A stretch of 64,000 bases of DNA, from contig NZ_JACHJV010000002.1 of assembly GCF_014203855.1 (NCBI RefSeq), positions 124,001 through 188,000 of the forward strand, read 5' to 3'. The stretch is from Kitasatospora kifunensis (GTDB lineage: Bacteria > Actinomycetota > Actinomycetes > Streptomycetales > Streptomycetaceae). A program made the position numbers and the translations under genes. This document shows positions 1 to 8,806 of the stretch, piece after piece (position 1 is the stretch's first letter; every line of letters begins with the position of its first letter). The notes beneath the pieces were generated by a model that was given only the letters and a program-made list of their open reading frames with translations, was not told the DNA's origin and searched no databases.

Positions 1-584
1 CAGTCCCGGTCGAAGCGCCGCGCCAACTCGGCTGGCAGACCAATGACTTCGGCGAGCACCTGGAAGGGGTAGTGCGCGGCGAAACCCTGGACCAGGTCCG
101 CGCCGCCCTCCGGTGGCAACGCGTCGACCAGCGCGTCGGCGAGCTCCTGGAACCGGGGCCGCAGCGCCTCGATCCGGCGCGGGGCGAAGGCGTCCAGGAC
201 CAGGCGGCGCATGTCGGTGTGCTTGGGCGGGTCCTGGTGCAGCAGGTGGACCTGGAGTTGGGAGTGCTGGGGCTCGGGCATGATCGAGGCCAGGCTGCGC
301 CAGTAGTCGTTGCCCAGCGCGTGGTTCTTCCCCAACCGCGGGTCGCCCAGGGTCTGCTGGGCGGCCTGGTAGCCGGTGACCAGCCAGGCGGCGATGCCGC
401 TGGGGAAGCGGACCCGGTGCACAGGACCGGCCTCGCGCAGCTCGCGGTAGAGGTCGTACGGGTCGCTCTTGTACGCGGCGCCGTAGAGCGGGATCGGTTC
501 CTTCGCGCTGGCGTCGATGATACCGGTCGCGCCGGTGACGGGGCAGCGAGGTCGGGTGTCGGAGTCGTGCGCGGGCTGGGTCAT
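1..584 (-). CDS. Cytochrome P450, N-terminal part (cut by window edge)
   Basis: About 194 residues are visible; the heme-binding Cys loop would lie off the left edge. The N-terminus reads PRCPVTGATG and then YKSDPYDLYRELREAGPVH, the usual opening of actinobacterial class I P450s. Around residue 115 is HLLHQDPPKHTDMRRLVLDAF-like helix-C sequence (the H-x-DPPKHT-x-(L/M)R signature), which contacts a heme propionate. P450s of this kind hydroxylate or epoxidise small molecules with electrons from ferredoxin. The ATG at 582-584 is followed in frame by MTQPAHDSD. The gene starts 41 bp after the MFS stop on the same strand, so the two are probably one operon. Substrate unknown. Confidence 0.88.
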   Translation of the reverse strand, partial: MTQPAHDSDTRPRCPVTGATGIIDASAKEPIPLYGAAYKSDPYDLYRELREAGPVHRVRFPSGIAAWLVTGYQAAQQTLGDPRLGKNHALGNDYWRSLASIMPEPQHSQLQVHLLHQDPPKHTDMRRLVLDAFAPRRIEALRPRFQELADALVDALPPEGGADLVQGFAAHYPFQVLAEVIGLPAELARRFDRD

Positions 585-625
585 GTGGCGGTTCCTTCTC
601 AGAGCGGATCTCGGGTGACGTGCGG

Positions 626-1996
626 TCAGTTGACTGGTGCGAGGCGGGCGGTGCGGCGGCCGTGGCGGGCGAGCAGGAGCGCGGCCAGGGCGGCGGCGCC
701 TGCGGCGAGGCCGAGTCCGGCCCGAACACCGCCGGTGTCGGACCCGCCCAGGCCCCAGGCGGCGGTGGCCAGGGCGGGTCCGAGGGTGAAGCCGAGGCTG
801 CGGGCGAGCTGGACGGCCGACCCGGCGGTGGCGATCCGCTCCGGTGGTACGGCGGTCATCACCAGGGACTGGACCGGCCCGCCGTACAGGCCCATGCCGG
901 TCCCGGCGAGCGCGAGCCGCCAGGCGATGTCGGGCAGTGACCAACTCGCGTCCAGCGGAACGAGCAGCAGCAGGCCGAGTGCGGTCACCCCGGCTCCGAG
1001 GGTGGCGAGCGGGCGGGCGCCGAAGCGGTCGGCGAGGCGTCCGCCGAGCGGTCCGGCCAGGCCCATGCCGAGCGGGAAGCAGAGCGTGGTCAGCCCGGTG
1101 GCGGTGGCGCTCACCGCGTCGTCCAACTGCAGGTGCAGGGCGAGGACGTAGCGCATCGCGGCGAAGCCCGAGGCCAGCGCGAGGACGGCGCCGTGGACCC
1201 CGTAGGTGCCGGACTCGCGCAGCACCGAGCTGACCGGTCGTCCGCCGGGTCTGCGCAGCCACAGCACGGTCAGCGGTGCGGCGGCCACGGTGAGCAGGAG
1301 CCAGGCGGGAGCACCGGGGGAGAGGGTCAGGGCGAGCAGGAGGGCGGCGACGGCGCCGCCGACCAGGGCGGCGTCACCGAGCGAGGCCCGGTCGGGCAGC
1401 CGCAGACCGCCGCCGACCGGTGCGCTGCGACGGGCGATCAGCAGGGCGGCGACGCAGATCGGCAGTTTGACCAGGAAGATCGCCCGCCAGCCGATGTGGT
1501 CGAGCAGTAGCCCGCCCAGCGCGGGGCCGGTGACCGCGCCGAGCGGTCCGAGGGTGGCGGGCACGCTCATCGCCCGCCCACGCAGCTCGGGCCGCACCGA
1601 CCGGGCGGCCAGCACCGGCATCAGCACGAACAGTACGGCGCCGAAAGCGCCTTGGGCGAGCCGGGCGGCGATCAGCCAGGCTGCCCAGGGCGCTGCCGCC
1701 GCTGCCGCGCTGCACAGGGCGAAGCCGCTGACGGCGAACAGCAGGGCGGGCCGGGCCCCGACCTGGTCGAGCCAGCGCCCGGCCGGCAGCAGCAGCGCGA
1801 CGACCGGGAGTTGGTAGCCGAGCACGGCCCACTGCGCGGTCTCGGCGGACACGCCGAAGCCGCGTGCCAGATCGGGCAGGGCGAGGTTGACGATGTTCAT
1901 GTCGAGCATCGCCACGAAGGAGAGCATCCCGGCGACCGCGACCAGGCTCCAACGGTCCTGGCCGACCGGCCGGTTGAGCGCGGTTGCGGCCGTCAT
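626..1996 (-). CDS. MFS drug-efflux transporter, DHA2 (EmrB/QacA) type
   Basis: 456 aa, hydrophobic throughout. TM1 carries the AMLDMNIVNLALPDLARGF signature (motif D1 of DHA2 exporters), followed by WAVLGYQL and the loop motif GRWLDQVGARPALL (motif A). The GPLGAVTGPALGGLLLDHIGWRAIF stretch corresponds to antiporter motif C. Such proteins export drugs or secondary metabolites using the proton gradient. The ATG at 1994-1996 is preferred because upstream codons read into low-complexity sequence overlapping the next gene's non-coding side. A perfect palindrome lies about 72-105 bp upstream of the start and is probably its operator. The P450 follows closely, suggesting a linked modify-and-export pair. 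Confidence 0.9.
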   Translation of the reverse strand: MTAATALNRPVGQDRWSLVAVAGMLSFVAMLDMNIVNLALPDLARGFGVSAETAQWAVLGYQLPVVALLLPAGRWLDQVGARPALLFAVSGFALCSAAAAAAPWAAWLIAARLAQGAFGAVLFVLMPVLAARSVRPELRGRAMSVPATLGPLGAVTGPALGGLLLDHIGWRAIFLVKLPICVAALLIARRSAPVGGGLRLPDRASLGDAALVGGAVAALLLALTLSPGAPAWLLLTVAAAPLTVLWLRRPGGRPVSSVLRESGTYGVHGAVLALASGFAAMRYVLALHLQLDDAVSATATGLTTLCFPLGMGLAGPLGGRLADRFGARPLATLGAGVTALGLLLLVPLDASWSLPDIAWRLALAGTGMGLYGGPVQSLVMTAVPPERIATAGSAVQLARSLGFTLGPALATAAWGLGGSDTGGVRAGLGLAAGAAALAALLLARHGRRTARLAPVN

Positions 1997-2067
1997 GGCG
2001 CCTCCCGCCGCAGACGTCCGCGGCGCCGGGGGCCCTGGCACTGTTGCGGCATGGTCCGTCCCTCCTC

Positions 2068-2101
2068 GTGACGGACACCGTCGGGCGACGGTGTCCGTCA
2101 C
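2068..2101. promoter_or_regulatory. Perfect 16-bp inverted repeat, probable repressor operator
   Basis: GTGACGGACACCGTCG at 2068-2083 is repeated exactly in inverted orientation at 2086-2101 with a 2-bp spacer (GG). It sits in the MFS leader, in the position expected for a TetR- or MarR-type repressor controlling an efflux gene. No regulator gene of that type is seen next to it in the window. Confidence 0.7.
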
Positions 2102-2181
2102 AGCAGTCGGCCGCGGGCCCGCGGAAGTTCCGAACGGATGAATGATTTTCCGGACGGAACCTGTCGAACGGCGAGTCGGCT

Positions 2182-4437
2182 TCAGCCTGCGAGCCGGGAG
2201 CGGCCCTGCCCGCCCCGGGCGGGCTGCCAGGTGCGCAGCCGCAGGCTGTTGGCCACCACCAGCAGCGAACTCGCCGACATGGCGAGCGCGGCCACCATCG
2301 GATTGAGCAGACCCGCGGCGGCCAGCGGGATGAGCACGGCGTTGTAGCCGAACGCCCACACCAGGTTGACGCGGATGGTGGCCAGCGTGCGCCGGGCCAG
2401 GCGCACCGCCACGACCAGCGACTCGATGTCGCCGCGCACCAGCGTCAGCCCGGCCGCCCCGATCGCGGCGTCGGTGCCCGAGCCGAGCGCGATGCCGAGG
2501 TCGGCCGAGGCCAGCGCGACCGCGTCGTTGACACCGTCGCCCACCACGGCCACGCTGCGCCCAGCTGCCCGCAACTCCGTGACCAGCTCGGCCTTGCGCT
2601 CGGGCGAGGCGCCCGCGTGGATCTCGCTGATCCCCAACTCCTGCGCCACCAGCCGAGCCGCGCCCGGCTGGTCGCCGGTGGCCAGCACGGTCGTCAGGCC
2701 CATCCCGCGCAGCCGGTGCACCGCGCGGTAGCTGCCGGGCCGCAGACTGTCCCCGACCGCCAGCAGCGCGGCCGCCCGCCCGTCCAGCTCGGCCGCCACC
2801 GCAGTCTGCCCGGCCGCCTCGGTGCGCGTCAGCGCAGCTCGCAACTCCCGTGGCAGGTCGGCGCCGTCGGGCCGCACCACCCGTACCGGCCTGCCCTCCA
2901 CCGTGCCCGCCACGCCGAGGCCGGGCATCGCCCGGAATCCCGACACCGCGGGCAGCGAGGTCCCCGCCGCGGCGGTCAGCGCCCGGCCGACCGGGTGCTC
3001 GGAGCGCTGCTCCACCGCGCCGGCCAGCCGCAGCACCTCGTCGATCTCGAAGCCCGCCGCCGGAGTCGCGTCGACCAGCGTCATCCGGCCGGCCGTCAAT
3101 GTGCCGGTCTTGTCCAGGAGCACGGTGTCGATCCGGCGCAGGCTCTCCAACACCTCGGGCCCGCGCACCAGCACCCCGAGCTCCGCACCCCGGCCGGTGG
3201 CGGCGAGCAGCGCGGTCGGCGTCGCCAGCCCGAGCGCGCACGGGCAGGCGACCACCAGCACCGCGACACCGGCCGTCAGCGCCTGCGCTGCGCCCGCGCC
3301 GGTGCCCAGCCAGAAGCCGATCACGCAGACCGCGATGCCCAGGACGACGGGGACGAACACCCCGGCCACCGTGTCCGCCAGCCGCTGCGCCCGCGCCTTG
3401 CCGACCTGAGCCTGCGTCACCAAGGCGGTGATACGGGCGAGTTGGGTGTCAGCGCCCACCGCCGTGGCCCGCACGACCAGCGTGCCACCGATGTTGAGCG
3501 TCCCACCGGTCACCCGGTCGCCGGTGCTCACCTCCACCGGCATGCTCTCGCCGGTGAGCAGACTCAGGTCGAGCGCCGAGCCACCCTCGGTCACCATGCC
3601 GTCGGTGGCGACCTTCTCGCCGGGGCGGACCACGAACTCCTGGCCCGGCAGCAGCTGTTCGATCGGGACCAGGCGCTCGCCGCCGTCCTCGCGCAGGCAG
3701 ACCTCCTTCGCACCCAACTCCGCCAGCGCCCGCAGCGCCGAGCCGGTGCGCACCCGCACCCGCGCCTCCAGGAACCGCCCGCACAGCACGAACAGCGGTA
3801 CCCCGACGGCCGCCTCCAGGTAGATGTGCGCGCCGCCGCCGTCGGCGGTCAGCGAGAACGGCATCCGCATCCCGGGGGTGCCGGCGCCGCCGAACAGCAG
3901 CGCGTAGGCGGACCAGCCGAAGGAGGCGAGGACGCCGAGGCTGACCAGGGTGTCCATGGTCGCGGTGGCGTGCCGCAGGCCGCGCCAGGCCCGTGCGTGG
4001 AAGACGGAGGAGCCGATCGTCACCACGAAGGCCGCCGAGCAGAAGCAGGCCCACTGCCAGCCGCGCAGCTGCAGTGAGGGCACCATCGACACCACGATCA
4101 CCGGCACCGCGAACAGCGCGACCAGGACCAGCCGCAGCCGCTCGTCCGGGTCGCCCGGCGGCTCGGCCGGAGGCGTCCGCTCGGCCACCGGCTCGGCGGT
4201 GCAGCCCGCGGCCTCCACCGCCGCCACCAGCTCGGCCAGTGAGACTTCCGCCGGGTGCAGGACCCGGGCCCGGCCGGTGGCCAGGTTGACCCTGGCACTG
4301 ACGCCCGCAAGGCGGCCCAGCTTCTTCTCCACCCGCGAGACGCAGGCCGCGCAGGTCATCCCGCCCACCGCCAGGTCGGTGGTCACTCGGGCTCCCGCGG
4401 ACTGTGCCGTGTCGGCTCCCGCCGAGTCGAGGCTCAT
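2182..4437 (-). CDS. copA: Copper-translocating P1B-type ATPase
   Basis: 751 aa, normal length for the family. One N-terminal heavy-metal-associated domain has the copper-binding GMTCAAC motif at residues 26-32. After six to eight membrane segments come TGES (actuator loop), the intramembranous CPC motif in VACPCALGLATPT (Cu+ class), DKTGTLT (phosphorylated Asp), SEHPVG (the ATP-binding HP motif) and GDGVNDAVAL. It exports Cu+ from the cytoplasm with ATP. The ATG at 4435-4437 overlaps the TGA of the upstream small gene (ATGA), indicating translational coupling. Confidence 0.96.
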   Translation of the reverse strand: MSLDSAGADTAQSAGARVTTDLAVGGMTCAACVSRVEKKLGRLAGVSARVNLATGRARVLHPAEVSLAELVAAVEAAGCTAEPVAERTPPAEPPGDPDERLRLVLVALFAVPVIVVSMVPSLQLRGWQWACFCSAAFVVTIGSSVFHARAWRGLRHATATMDTLVSLGVLASFGWSAYALLFGGAGTPGMRMPFSLTADGGGAHIYLEAAVGVPLFVLCGRFLEARVRVRTGSALRALAELGAKEVCLREDGGERLVPIEQLLPGQEFVVRPGEKVATDGMVTEGGSALDLSLLTGESMPVEVSTGDRVTGGTLNIGGTLVVRATAVGADTQLARITALVTQAQVGKARAQRLADTVAGVFVPVVLGIAVCVIGFWLGTGAGAAQALTAGVAVLVVACPCALGLATPTALLAATGRGAELGVLVRGPEVLESLRRIDTVLLDKTGTLTAGRMTLVDATPAAGFEIDEVLRLAGAVEQRSEHPVGRALTAAAGTSLPAVSGFRAMPGLGVAGTVEGRPVRVVRPDGADLPRELRAALTRTEAAGQTAVAAELDGRAAALLAVGDSLRPGSYRAVHRLRGMGLTTVLATGDQPGAARLVAQELGISEIHAGASPERKAELVTELRAAGRSVAVVGDGVNDAVALASADLGIALGSGTDAAIGAAGLTLVRGDIESLVVAVRLARRTLATIRVNLVWAFGYNAVLIPLAAAGLLNPMVAALAMSASSLLVVANSLRLRTWQPARGGQGRSRLAG

Positions 4438-4664
4438 CGCGACACCTCCAGGGTGGTGAGCGGGCGCAGCCCGTTCATCTGCATGCCGGGCATGTCGGTG
4501 CCGGTCGGTCCCTGACCAGGGCCCTGCGGACCGGAAGCGGGCGGCCCGACCACCCGGCCGACCGCGTACGAGGCGCCGAACAGCAGCACGAGCAGCAGGG
4601 CGAAGCCGAGCAGGACCCGGCCCGGACGGGCCGCAGCACGTCCGGCAGGCACGGGTGTGGTCAT
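4434..4664 (-). CDS. Small membrane-anchored protein with Met-rich tail, putative copper-binding
   Basis: 76 aa. A short basic N-terminus is followed by a hydrophobic segment (RVLLGFALLLVLLFGASYAV, about residues 17-36), a Pro/Gly linker and a C-terminal DMPGMQMNGL, a methionine cluster of the type that binds Cu+. The start at 4664 is chosen because it directly precedes the membrane segment and has a GGAG sequence upstream. It overlaps copA by 4 bp. Larger actinobacterial relatives beside CopA carry a soluble domain after a similar Met motif, so this may be a shortened form. The copper role is inferred from context and composition. Confidence 0.7.
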   Translation of the reverse strand: MTTPVPAGRAAARPGRVLLGFALLLVLLFGASYAVGRVVGPPASGPQGPGQGPTGTDMPGMQMNGLRPLTTLEVSR

Positions 4665-4758
4665 CGAACTCAAGGTGATCTCCAGGTCATGGTCCGCCGA
4701 CACCGCAGCACAGGGCGTCGGCGGACAGCGTTCGGATACAGCTGGGAGGGACGGCTGG

Positions 4759-5364
4759 TCAGGCTGCCAGGGCAGGGCGGGGTACGGCGCCGCGATCGGC
4801 GACCGGCCCAGGGCAGCCACCGTCCTCGGTCTCCGCCGCGCGCAGCAGCGCGATGAGCTGGTCCCGGGCCCGGGCGACGCGCGAACGGACCGTGCCCACC
4901 GGGCAGCCGGACACCGCGGCGGCCTCCGCGTAGCTCAGCCCGACCACCTGGGTCAGGACGAACGCCTCCCGGCGCTGGGCCGGCACGGCACTCAGCAGAT
5001 CGGCCAGGACCACCCGGTCCTCGAAGCCGACCGCCGAGCACGGCTGGAGCTCCGCGGCCTCCTCCCAGTCGGCCAGCGCCGCGCAGCGCGGCCGGGCCGC
5101 CGCACTGCGGTAGCGGTCCACGACCGTGCGCCGCGCTATCGACAGCAGCCAGGTCCGCGCCGAGGAGCGCCCGGCGAAGGCGGGCAGGCCGCGCAGCGCC
5201 CGTAGGAAGGTCTCCTGGGTCAGGTCGTCGGCGGATTCCACCTCGGTGAGGTGGGCGACGAACCGCCACACGTCGCGGTGGGTGGCCCGGACGAACGCCT
5301 CGACGTCCGCCGCACGGCCCCGACCGGCGGACAGCGCCAGGGCCGTCAACTGCTCGTCATCCAC
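4759..5364 (-). CDS. ECF (group 4) RNA polymerase sigma factor
   Basis: 201 aa. Region 2 is seen in DVWRFVAHLTEVESADDLTQETFLRALRG and region 4 in REAFVLTQVVGLSYAEAA...PVGTVRSRVARARDQL, the helix-turn-helix that reads the -35 box. The GTG at 5362-5364 has GGGGG six bases upstream and gives VDDEQLTAL, a normal ECF beginning; longer forms add unrelated sequence. An anti-sigma-like zinc-finger gene starts 88 bp away on the opposite strand, so the pair probably share a regulated divergent promoter. It precedes the copper genes on the same strand, which suggests but does not prove that it controls them. Confidence 0.92.
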   Translation of the reverse strand: MDDEQLTALALSAGRGRAADVEAFVRATHRDVWRFVAHLTEVESADDLTQETFLRALRGLPAFAGRSSARTWLLSIARRTVVDRYRSAAARPRCAALADWEEAAELQPCSAVGFEDRVVLADLLSAVPAQRREAFVLTQVVGLSYAEAAAVSGCPVGTVRSRVARARDQLIALLRAAETEDGGCPGPVADRGAVPRPALAA

Positions 5365-5452
5365 GGCGAACCCCCGGCGTGCCGGTCCCGATGGCCACAG
5401 CGGCCACAGACGGTGCTGGCTCCTCGGCCTTCCCGTGGGGGAGCATGGGCTC

Positions 5453-5719
5453 ATGACCTGTGCCGACTACCGTGCCGTGATCTCCGCCCACCTCGACGGC
5501 GAGCTCGCGGCCGGTCCAGAGTGCTTCGCGCACCCGTCCATATGTGCCGACTGCGCCGCCTGGCTGGCCGCCGCCCGGCGACTGCGCGAGCTGACACTGG
5601 CCGCGAGAGGGCCCTCCTCGCAGCGGTCGCAGCGGCTGGTCGACGCCGTGCTGAACACGGTCGCCGCCCAGGGGCGGGCGGGGGACGACGGTACTTCTGT
5701 TGCTCATGAAGAGTCCTGA
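5453..5719 (+). CDS. Small zinc-finger (zf-HC2-type) anti-sigma factor
   Basis: 88 aa. It starts MTCADYRAVISAHLDGELAAG, the usual opening of short anti-sigma domains, and continues with H-P-S-I-C-A-D-C, so that Cys/His residues (including the final CxxC) can form a ZAS-type zinc site. No membrane helix is present, so it is probably a soluble, redox- or metal-responsive anti-sigma protein for the divergent ECF factor. A GGGGGAG ribosome-binding site precedes the ATG at 5453. The divergent order is unusual, as most such pairs are co-transcribed. Confidence 0.8.
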   Translation: MTCADYRAVISAHLDGELAAGPECFAHPSICADCAAWLAAARRLRELTLAARGPSSQRSQRLVDAVLNTVAAQGRAGDDGTSVAHEES

Positions 5720-6115
5720 AAGCAGGAGCGAGGACGGCACCGCCGCAGCGGCACCGTCGAGCGGTAGCGGCCCACCACACCACCCGGCCGCGGCCGCGAA
5801 CAGGCACTGGGCCAGCACGCATCGCGACGCGGCCCTCGGATCAGGGCACGTCGTAGCCGAACCGTCGTAGCCGAACCGTCGCAGCAGCACCGTCGCGGCA
5901 GAACCGTCGCGCCGGCCGAGGCCGGGCGATGAGGCGCGTGAGGGACGTGAGACGCGTGAGGTGGTGTGGCGGCCAGACCCGGCGACTCGACCGACCGCGG
6001 TGGTCGGGAGCGCAGGGATGACCGGCCCGCGGGCACACCGGACGGCGCCGCTTCGCTGCGCCTGACGGCGGAGCTCACGCGGGGGTGCGGAGTGTGGCGG
6101 GCGTTTGGAAGGTGG
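5720..6115. other. Non-coding gap between convergent genes, with short direct repeats
   Basis: No supportable gene. A 14-bp direct repeat GTCGTAGCCGAACC occurs at 5850-5863 and 5864-5877, with further ACCGTCG repeats to about 5910. The rest is featureless; no clear terminator hairpin was found. Confidence 0.6.
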
Positions 6116-6907
6116 CTAGAGAGCCAAGGCGGCGTGAGGCGGCCCGCGCCGCACCAAGGCATGGGAGAGCACCGCCAGCCGAGGGAGCCTGATGTGACAG
6201 GGCCTTGGGCGGGCCTGCGCCGCGGGTTCGTTGCCGCGTGGCGTGAGGGCGAGCAGCGCGAGGACCGGCAGGAACGCTCCGGCCAGCGCGTGCAGGACTT
6301 CGAAGAGGCCGATGATCGCCGCTTCGCCCCGCCAGAGCAGCAACGCGCAGGCGAGCGCGGCCAGCAGGTGGGCGGCCACCATGCCGGCGGACAGGCCCGC
6401 CATGCCGGCCATGCCGTGCCCTGCGCCCGCCCCCGGCATGCCGCTCATGCCACTCATGCCGGCCATGCCGTTCATCGGAACAACGGCACCCGACCCCGTG
6501 GCCGACAGCGCGTCAGGATCCAGGCCGGCCATTCTGGCCAGCCCGTCCGGACTCAGCCCGGACGTATTCACGCCGCCAGGCGTGCACAGCAGCAAGTTCA
6601 CCCAGTCGGGTGCAACCCGGACCGCCTGGACCGGGCCGGTACCCACCGAAGCAGTGGCCTCGAACAGCGTGTGCAGCACGGCCTGGACGGCCACCATCCA
6701 CCCGCTGACCATCGCGAGTCCGCGCCGCTGCCCGGCCAGCAGCCAGGTGCCGCCCGCCGTTGCGGCGAACGCCCCGACCAGCACGGACCCCGGCAACACG
6801 GCCGCGGACATGCTGACGTGCGCGGTGGCGGCCAACGCCACGCACAGGGTGGCGAAGACCGCGGCGCGGAGCATTCGAATCTGCCGGGTCGTCACAGTGC
6901 CCACCAT
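6116..6907 (-). CDS. Integral membrane protein with Met/Gly/His-rich loop
   Basis: 263 aa. It starts MVGTVTTRQIRMLRAAVF and has about five to six hydrophobic segments. Between them, roughly residues 145-172, is a loop built of GMAGMSGMSGMPG and GHGMAGMAGL motifs, rich in Met with a His, like periplasmic copper-coordinating loops. No catalytic motif is recognised. Actinobacterial membrane proteins of this type are found near small ECF/anti-sigma pairs, as here. A role in copper or other metal handling is an inference from composition and neighbours. Confidence 0.72.
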   Translation of the reverse strand: MVGTVTTRQIRMLRAAVFATLCVALAATAHVSMSAAVLPGSVLVGAFAATAGGTWLLAGQRRGLAMVSGWMVAVQAVLHTLFEATASVGTGPVQAVRVAPDWVNLLLCTPGGVNTSGLSPDGLARMAGLDPDALSATGSGAVVPMNGMAGMSGMSGMPGAGAGHGMAGMAGLSAGMVAAHLLAALACALLLWRGEAAIIGLFEVLHALAGAFLPVLALLALTPRGNEPAAQARPRPCHIRLPRLAVLSHALVRRGPPHAALAL

Positions 6908-6987
6908 CCTCGCACCCGCTTACCCCGGCTGTCCGACCGCCTCCCGGAATTCACCCCCACCGCCCGTTCGCCCCACGGTCCGGCTGC

Positions 6988-8133
6988 CTACCGCCGCGCG
7001 CGAGCCCCCGCCTCTGTGGTCGGCGACGGTCGGAACTGCGGGCCGTAGGTGCCGCTGCCGTCGGGCAGCGGGATCTCCATCAGCCTGACGGCCGGATCCT
7101 CCAGCGCGAACATGTCCCTCACCGCGTCGTCCAGCGCGGACGCGTCCCCGTTCGCCCAGGCGGCCTGGAGATCGCTGAGCACGCTCGTGAACGTCTCGTC
7201 GAACTGCTGGAGCAGCTGCTGGACCTCGTCGGCCGGGGAGGGCCAGCCGCCTGCGGGGACCACGCCCATCGGGCGGGTGTCCGGGAACGGGACGGGCTCG
7301 CCGCTGAACTCCCAGACCCCGTCGACCTGTCGCAGCCGGCGTTCGTGGTAGATCTCGCCGAACGCGTAGTAGTGCGCCGGCGCGCCGTCGGCGAACGGCG
7401 CGTCAGGTGAGGCCGACGTCCCCTCACCCTGCTCCCTGATGGTCTCGATCGAGTCCTCGACGTCCGACAGGGTCTCCACGGGTGTCAGGTGGTCCGGGCC
7501 GATCCGCCGCTCCAGCTGGCGGTCTGTCGACAGGTCGGGACGGACGTCGTCGAACGCGTTCAGGAGCGCGGCGTAGAACGCGCCGATGGTCGCAGGCCCG
7601 CTCGCCCTCGCCAGTGGGGCCTCGGGAGTCTCGATGCCCATCAGGACGTCGCGCACGTACTCCTTGGTGAGCCCGGAGAGACGGACGGTCAGGTCGCTTC
7701 TCACCCCGCCGGGCAGTGGGCCGGGGTAGGACTGGACCGCGTCGGCGATCCGGGGTGTCCCGCCGACCGCGACGAGCAGGTTGCAGGCCACTCCCATATG
7801 GAACATCTCGTCGGAGATGATGCCCCTGATGAGGGTGGCGGGCTCACTGTCGCGATCCTTGATCGACCACCAGGCGCACAGGTAGGGCGGGAGCGTTGCC
7901 AGTTCCAGCTCCACCGCGATCTGCAGGGCGCTTCTGATCCAGTCCTCGTCACGCCGGGAGCCGGGGACGGCCAGCAGCCGGGCGACAGCTCCACGGCTGC
8001 CGTTGGCCCGGGCCGGCGTCGGGCTCCCCAGGAGGACCGGGCCCGCCGTGGCGAGCGTGGCCGACTTGAGGAACCCACGCCGGCCGAGCGAGGGAATGCG
8101 CTGACCGTCGATGTCGTCAACCGGATCGAGCAC
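6988..8133 (-). CDS. Tat-exported ferritin-like (VioB/iminophenyl-pyruvate dimer synthase-like) protein
   Basis: 381 aa from the GTG at 8131-8133, which has GGAG upstream. The N-terminus carries SLGRRGFLKSATLATAGP, a twin-arginine signal (RRGFLK) ending near ARA. The body contains a ferritin-like four-helix domain: ELELATLPPYLCAWWSIKD and IISDEMFHMGVACNLL supply Glu/His residues of a putative diiron or haem-free metal site, as in the ferritin-like domain of VioB. The C-terminal half has FGEIYHERRL, a matching helix. Physiological substrate unknown. No violacein-type genes are nearby. Confidence 0.8.
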   Translation of the reverse strand: MLDPVDDIDGQRIPSLGRRGFLKSATLATAGPVLLGSPTPARANGSRGAVARLLAVPGSRRDEDWIRSALQIAVELELATLPPYLCAWWSIKDRDSEPATLIRGIISDEMFHMGVACNLLVAVGGTPRIADAVQSYPGPLPGGVRSDLTVRLSGLTKEYVRDVLMGIETPEAPLARASGPATIGAFYAALLNAFDDVRPDLSTDRQLERRIGPDHLTPVETLSDVEDSIETIREQGEGTSASPDAPFADGAPAHYYAFGEIYHERRLRQVDGVWEFSGEPVPFPDTRPMGVVPAGGWPSPADEVQQLLQQFDETFTSVLSDLQAAWANGDASALDDAVRDMFALEDPAVRLMEIPLPDGSGTYGPQFRPSPTTEAGARARR

Positions 8134-8292
8134 GCCTGACTCCGTTTCCGAGGAGGAGGACCCCACCCGGTGACGGGCGGGGTCCTGGGGTCTCGCAGAG
8201 GCTGGCGAAGCTATCAGGGGATCGGGCGCCGTCCTGGCGTCGTCGCCGTGGGCCCGCGCGTGTGCCACCCGCGCGGATCAGTCCCGGTGGGA

Positions 8293-8562
8293 TCAGCTCG
8301 GCGTGCCGGGCTTCGAACCGGCCAGGCCGTAGCGGCGCTGGAAGCGCTCGACGCGTCCTGCGGTGTCCACGACGCGGGCGTTGCCGGTGTAGAAGGGGTG
8401 GCTGGCGGAGGAGATCTCGACGTCGATGACGGGGTAGGTGTTGCCGTCCTCCCATTCGACGGTCTTGTTGCTGGTCGCGGTGGACCGGGTCAGGAAGGTG
8501 AGGCCGCCGACCTTGTCGCGGAAGACGACGGGGCGGTACGCGGGGTGGATGTCGGGCTGCAT
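8293..8562 (-). CDS. rpmE2: 50S ribosomal protein L31 type B (zinc-free)
   Basis: 89 aa, starting MQPDIHPAYRPVVFRDK with internal FLTRSTATS and SHPFYTGNARVVDTAGRVERFQRRYG, diagnostic of L31 type B. It has no CxxC zinc motif, so it is the C-minus paralogue made under zinc starvation to free zinc held in ribosomes. GGAGG precedes the ATG at 8560-8562. It lies 28 bp behind the L33 paralogue on the same strand. Confidence 0.95.
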   Translation of the reverse strand: MQPDIHPAYRPVVFRDKVGGLTFLTRSTATSNKTVEWEDGNTYPVIDVEISSASHPFYTGNARVVDTAGRVERFQRRYGLAGSKPGTPS

Positions 8563-8590
8563 GGGTGTTCCTCCAGAACGGGGTTCGGTC

Positions 8591-8755
8591 TCAGCGCTCT
8601 TCGCGGAAGAGGACGTGCTTGCGGGCGACGGGGTCGTACTTGCGCAGGACCAGCCGGTCGGGGTCGTTGCGGCGGTTCTTGCGGGTGACGTAGGTGTAGC
8701 CGGTGCCCTCGGTCGAGCGGAGCTTGATGATCGGGCGCAGTTCGTTGCGGGCCAT
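8591..8755 (-). CDS. rpmG: 50S ribosomal protein L33 (zinc-free paralogue)
   Basis: 54 aa: starts MARNELRPIIKLRSTEGTG, then YVTRKNRRNDPDRLVLRKYDP and ends HVLFREER. No cysteines, so it is the C-minus form. It heads a two-gene operon with L31 and is divergent from L28/S14. A Zur-box-like sequence lies in the 162-bp divergent spacer. Confidence 0.96.
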   Translation of the reverse strand: MARNELRPIIKLRSTEGTGYTYVTRKNRRNDPDRLVLRKYDPVARKHVLFREER

Positions 8756-8806
8756 CGGGTGTCCTTTCGGGCGCGTCGTCGTGGTGCGGGCCTCACCCTA
8801 GCGTAA

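Noticed and set aside
626..3241. Minus-strand frame of 871 codons covering the MFS gene and part of copA
   Set aside because: Only the part after 1996 has protein-like sequence; the rest is an Arg/Gly-rich shadow of copA in another frame.
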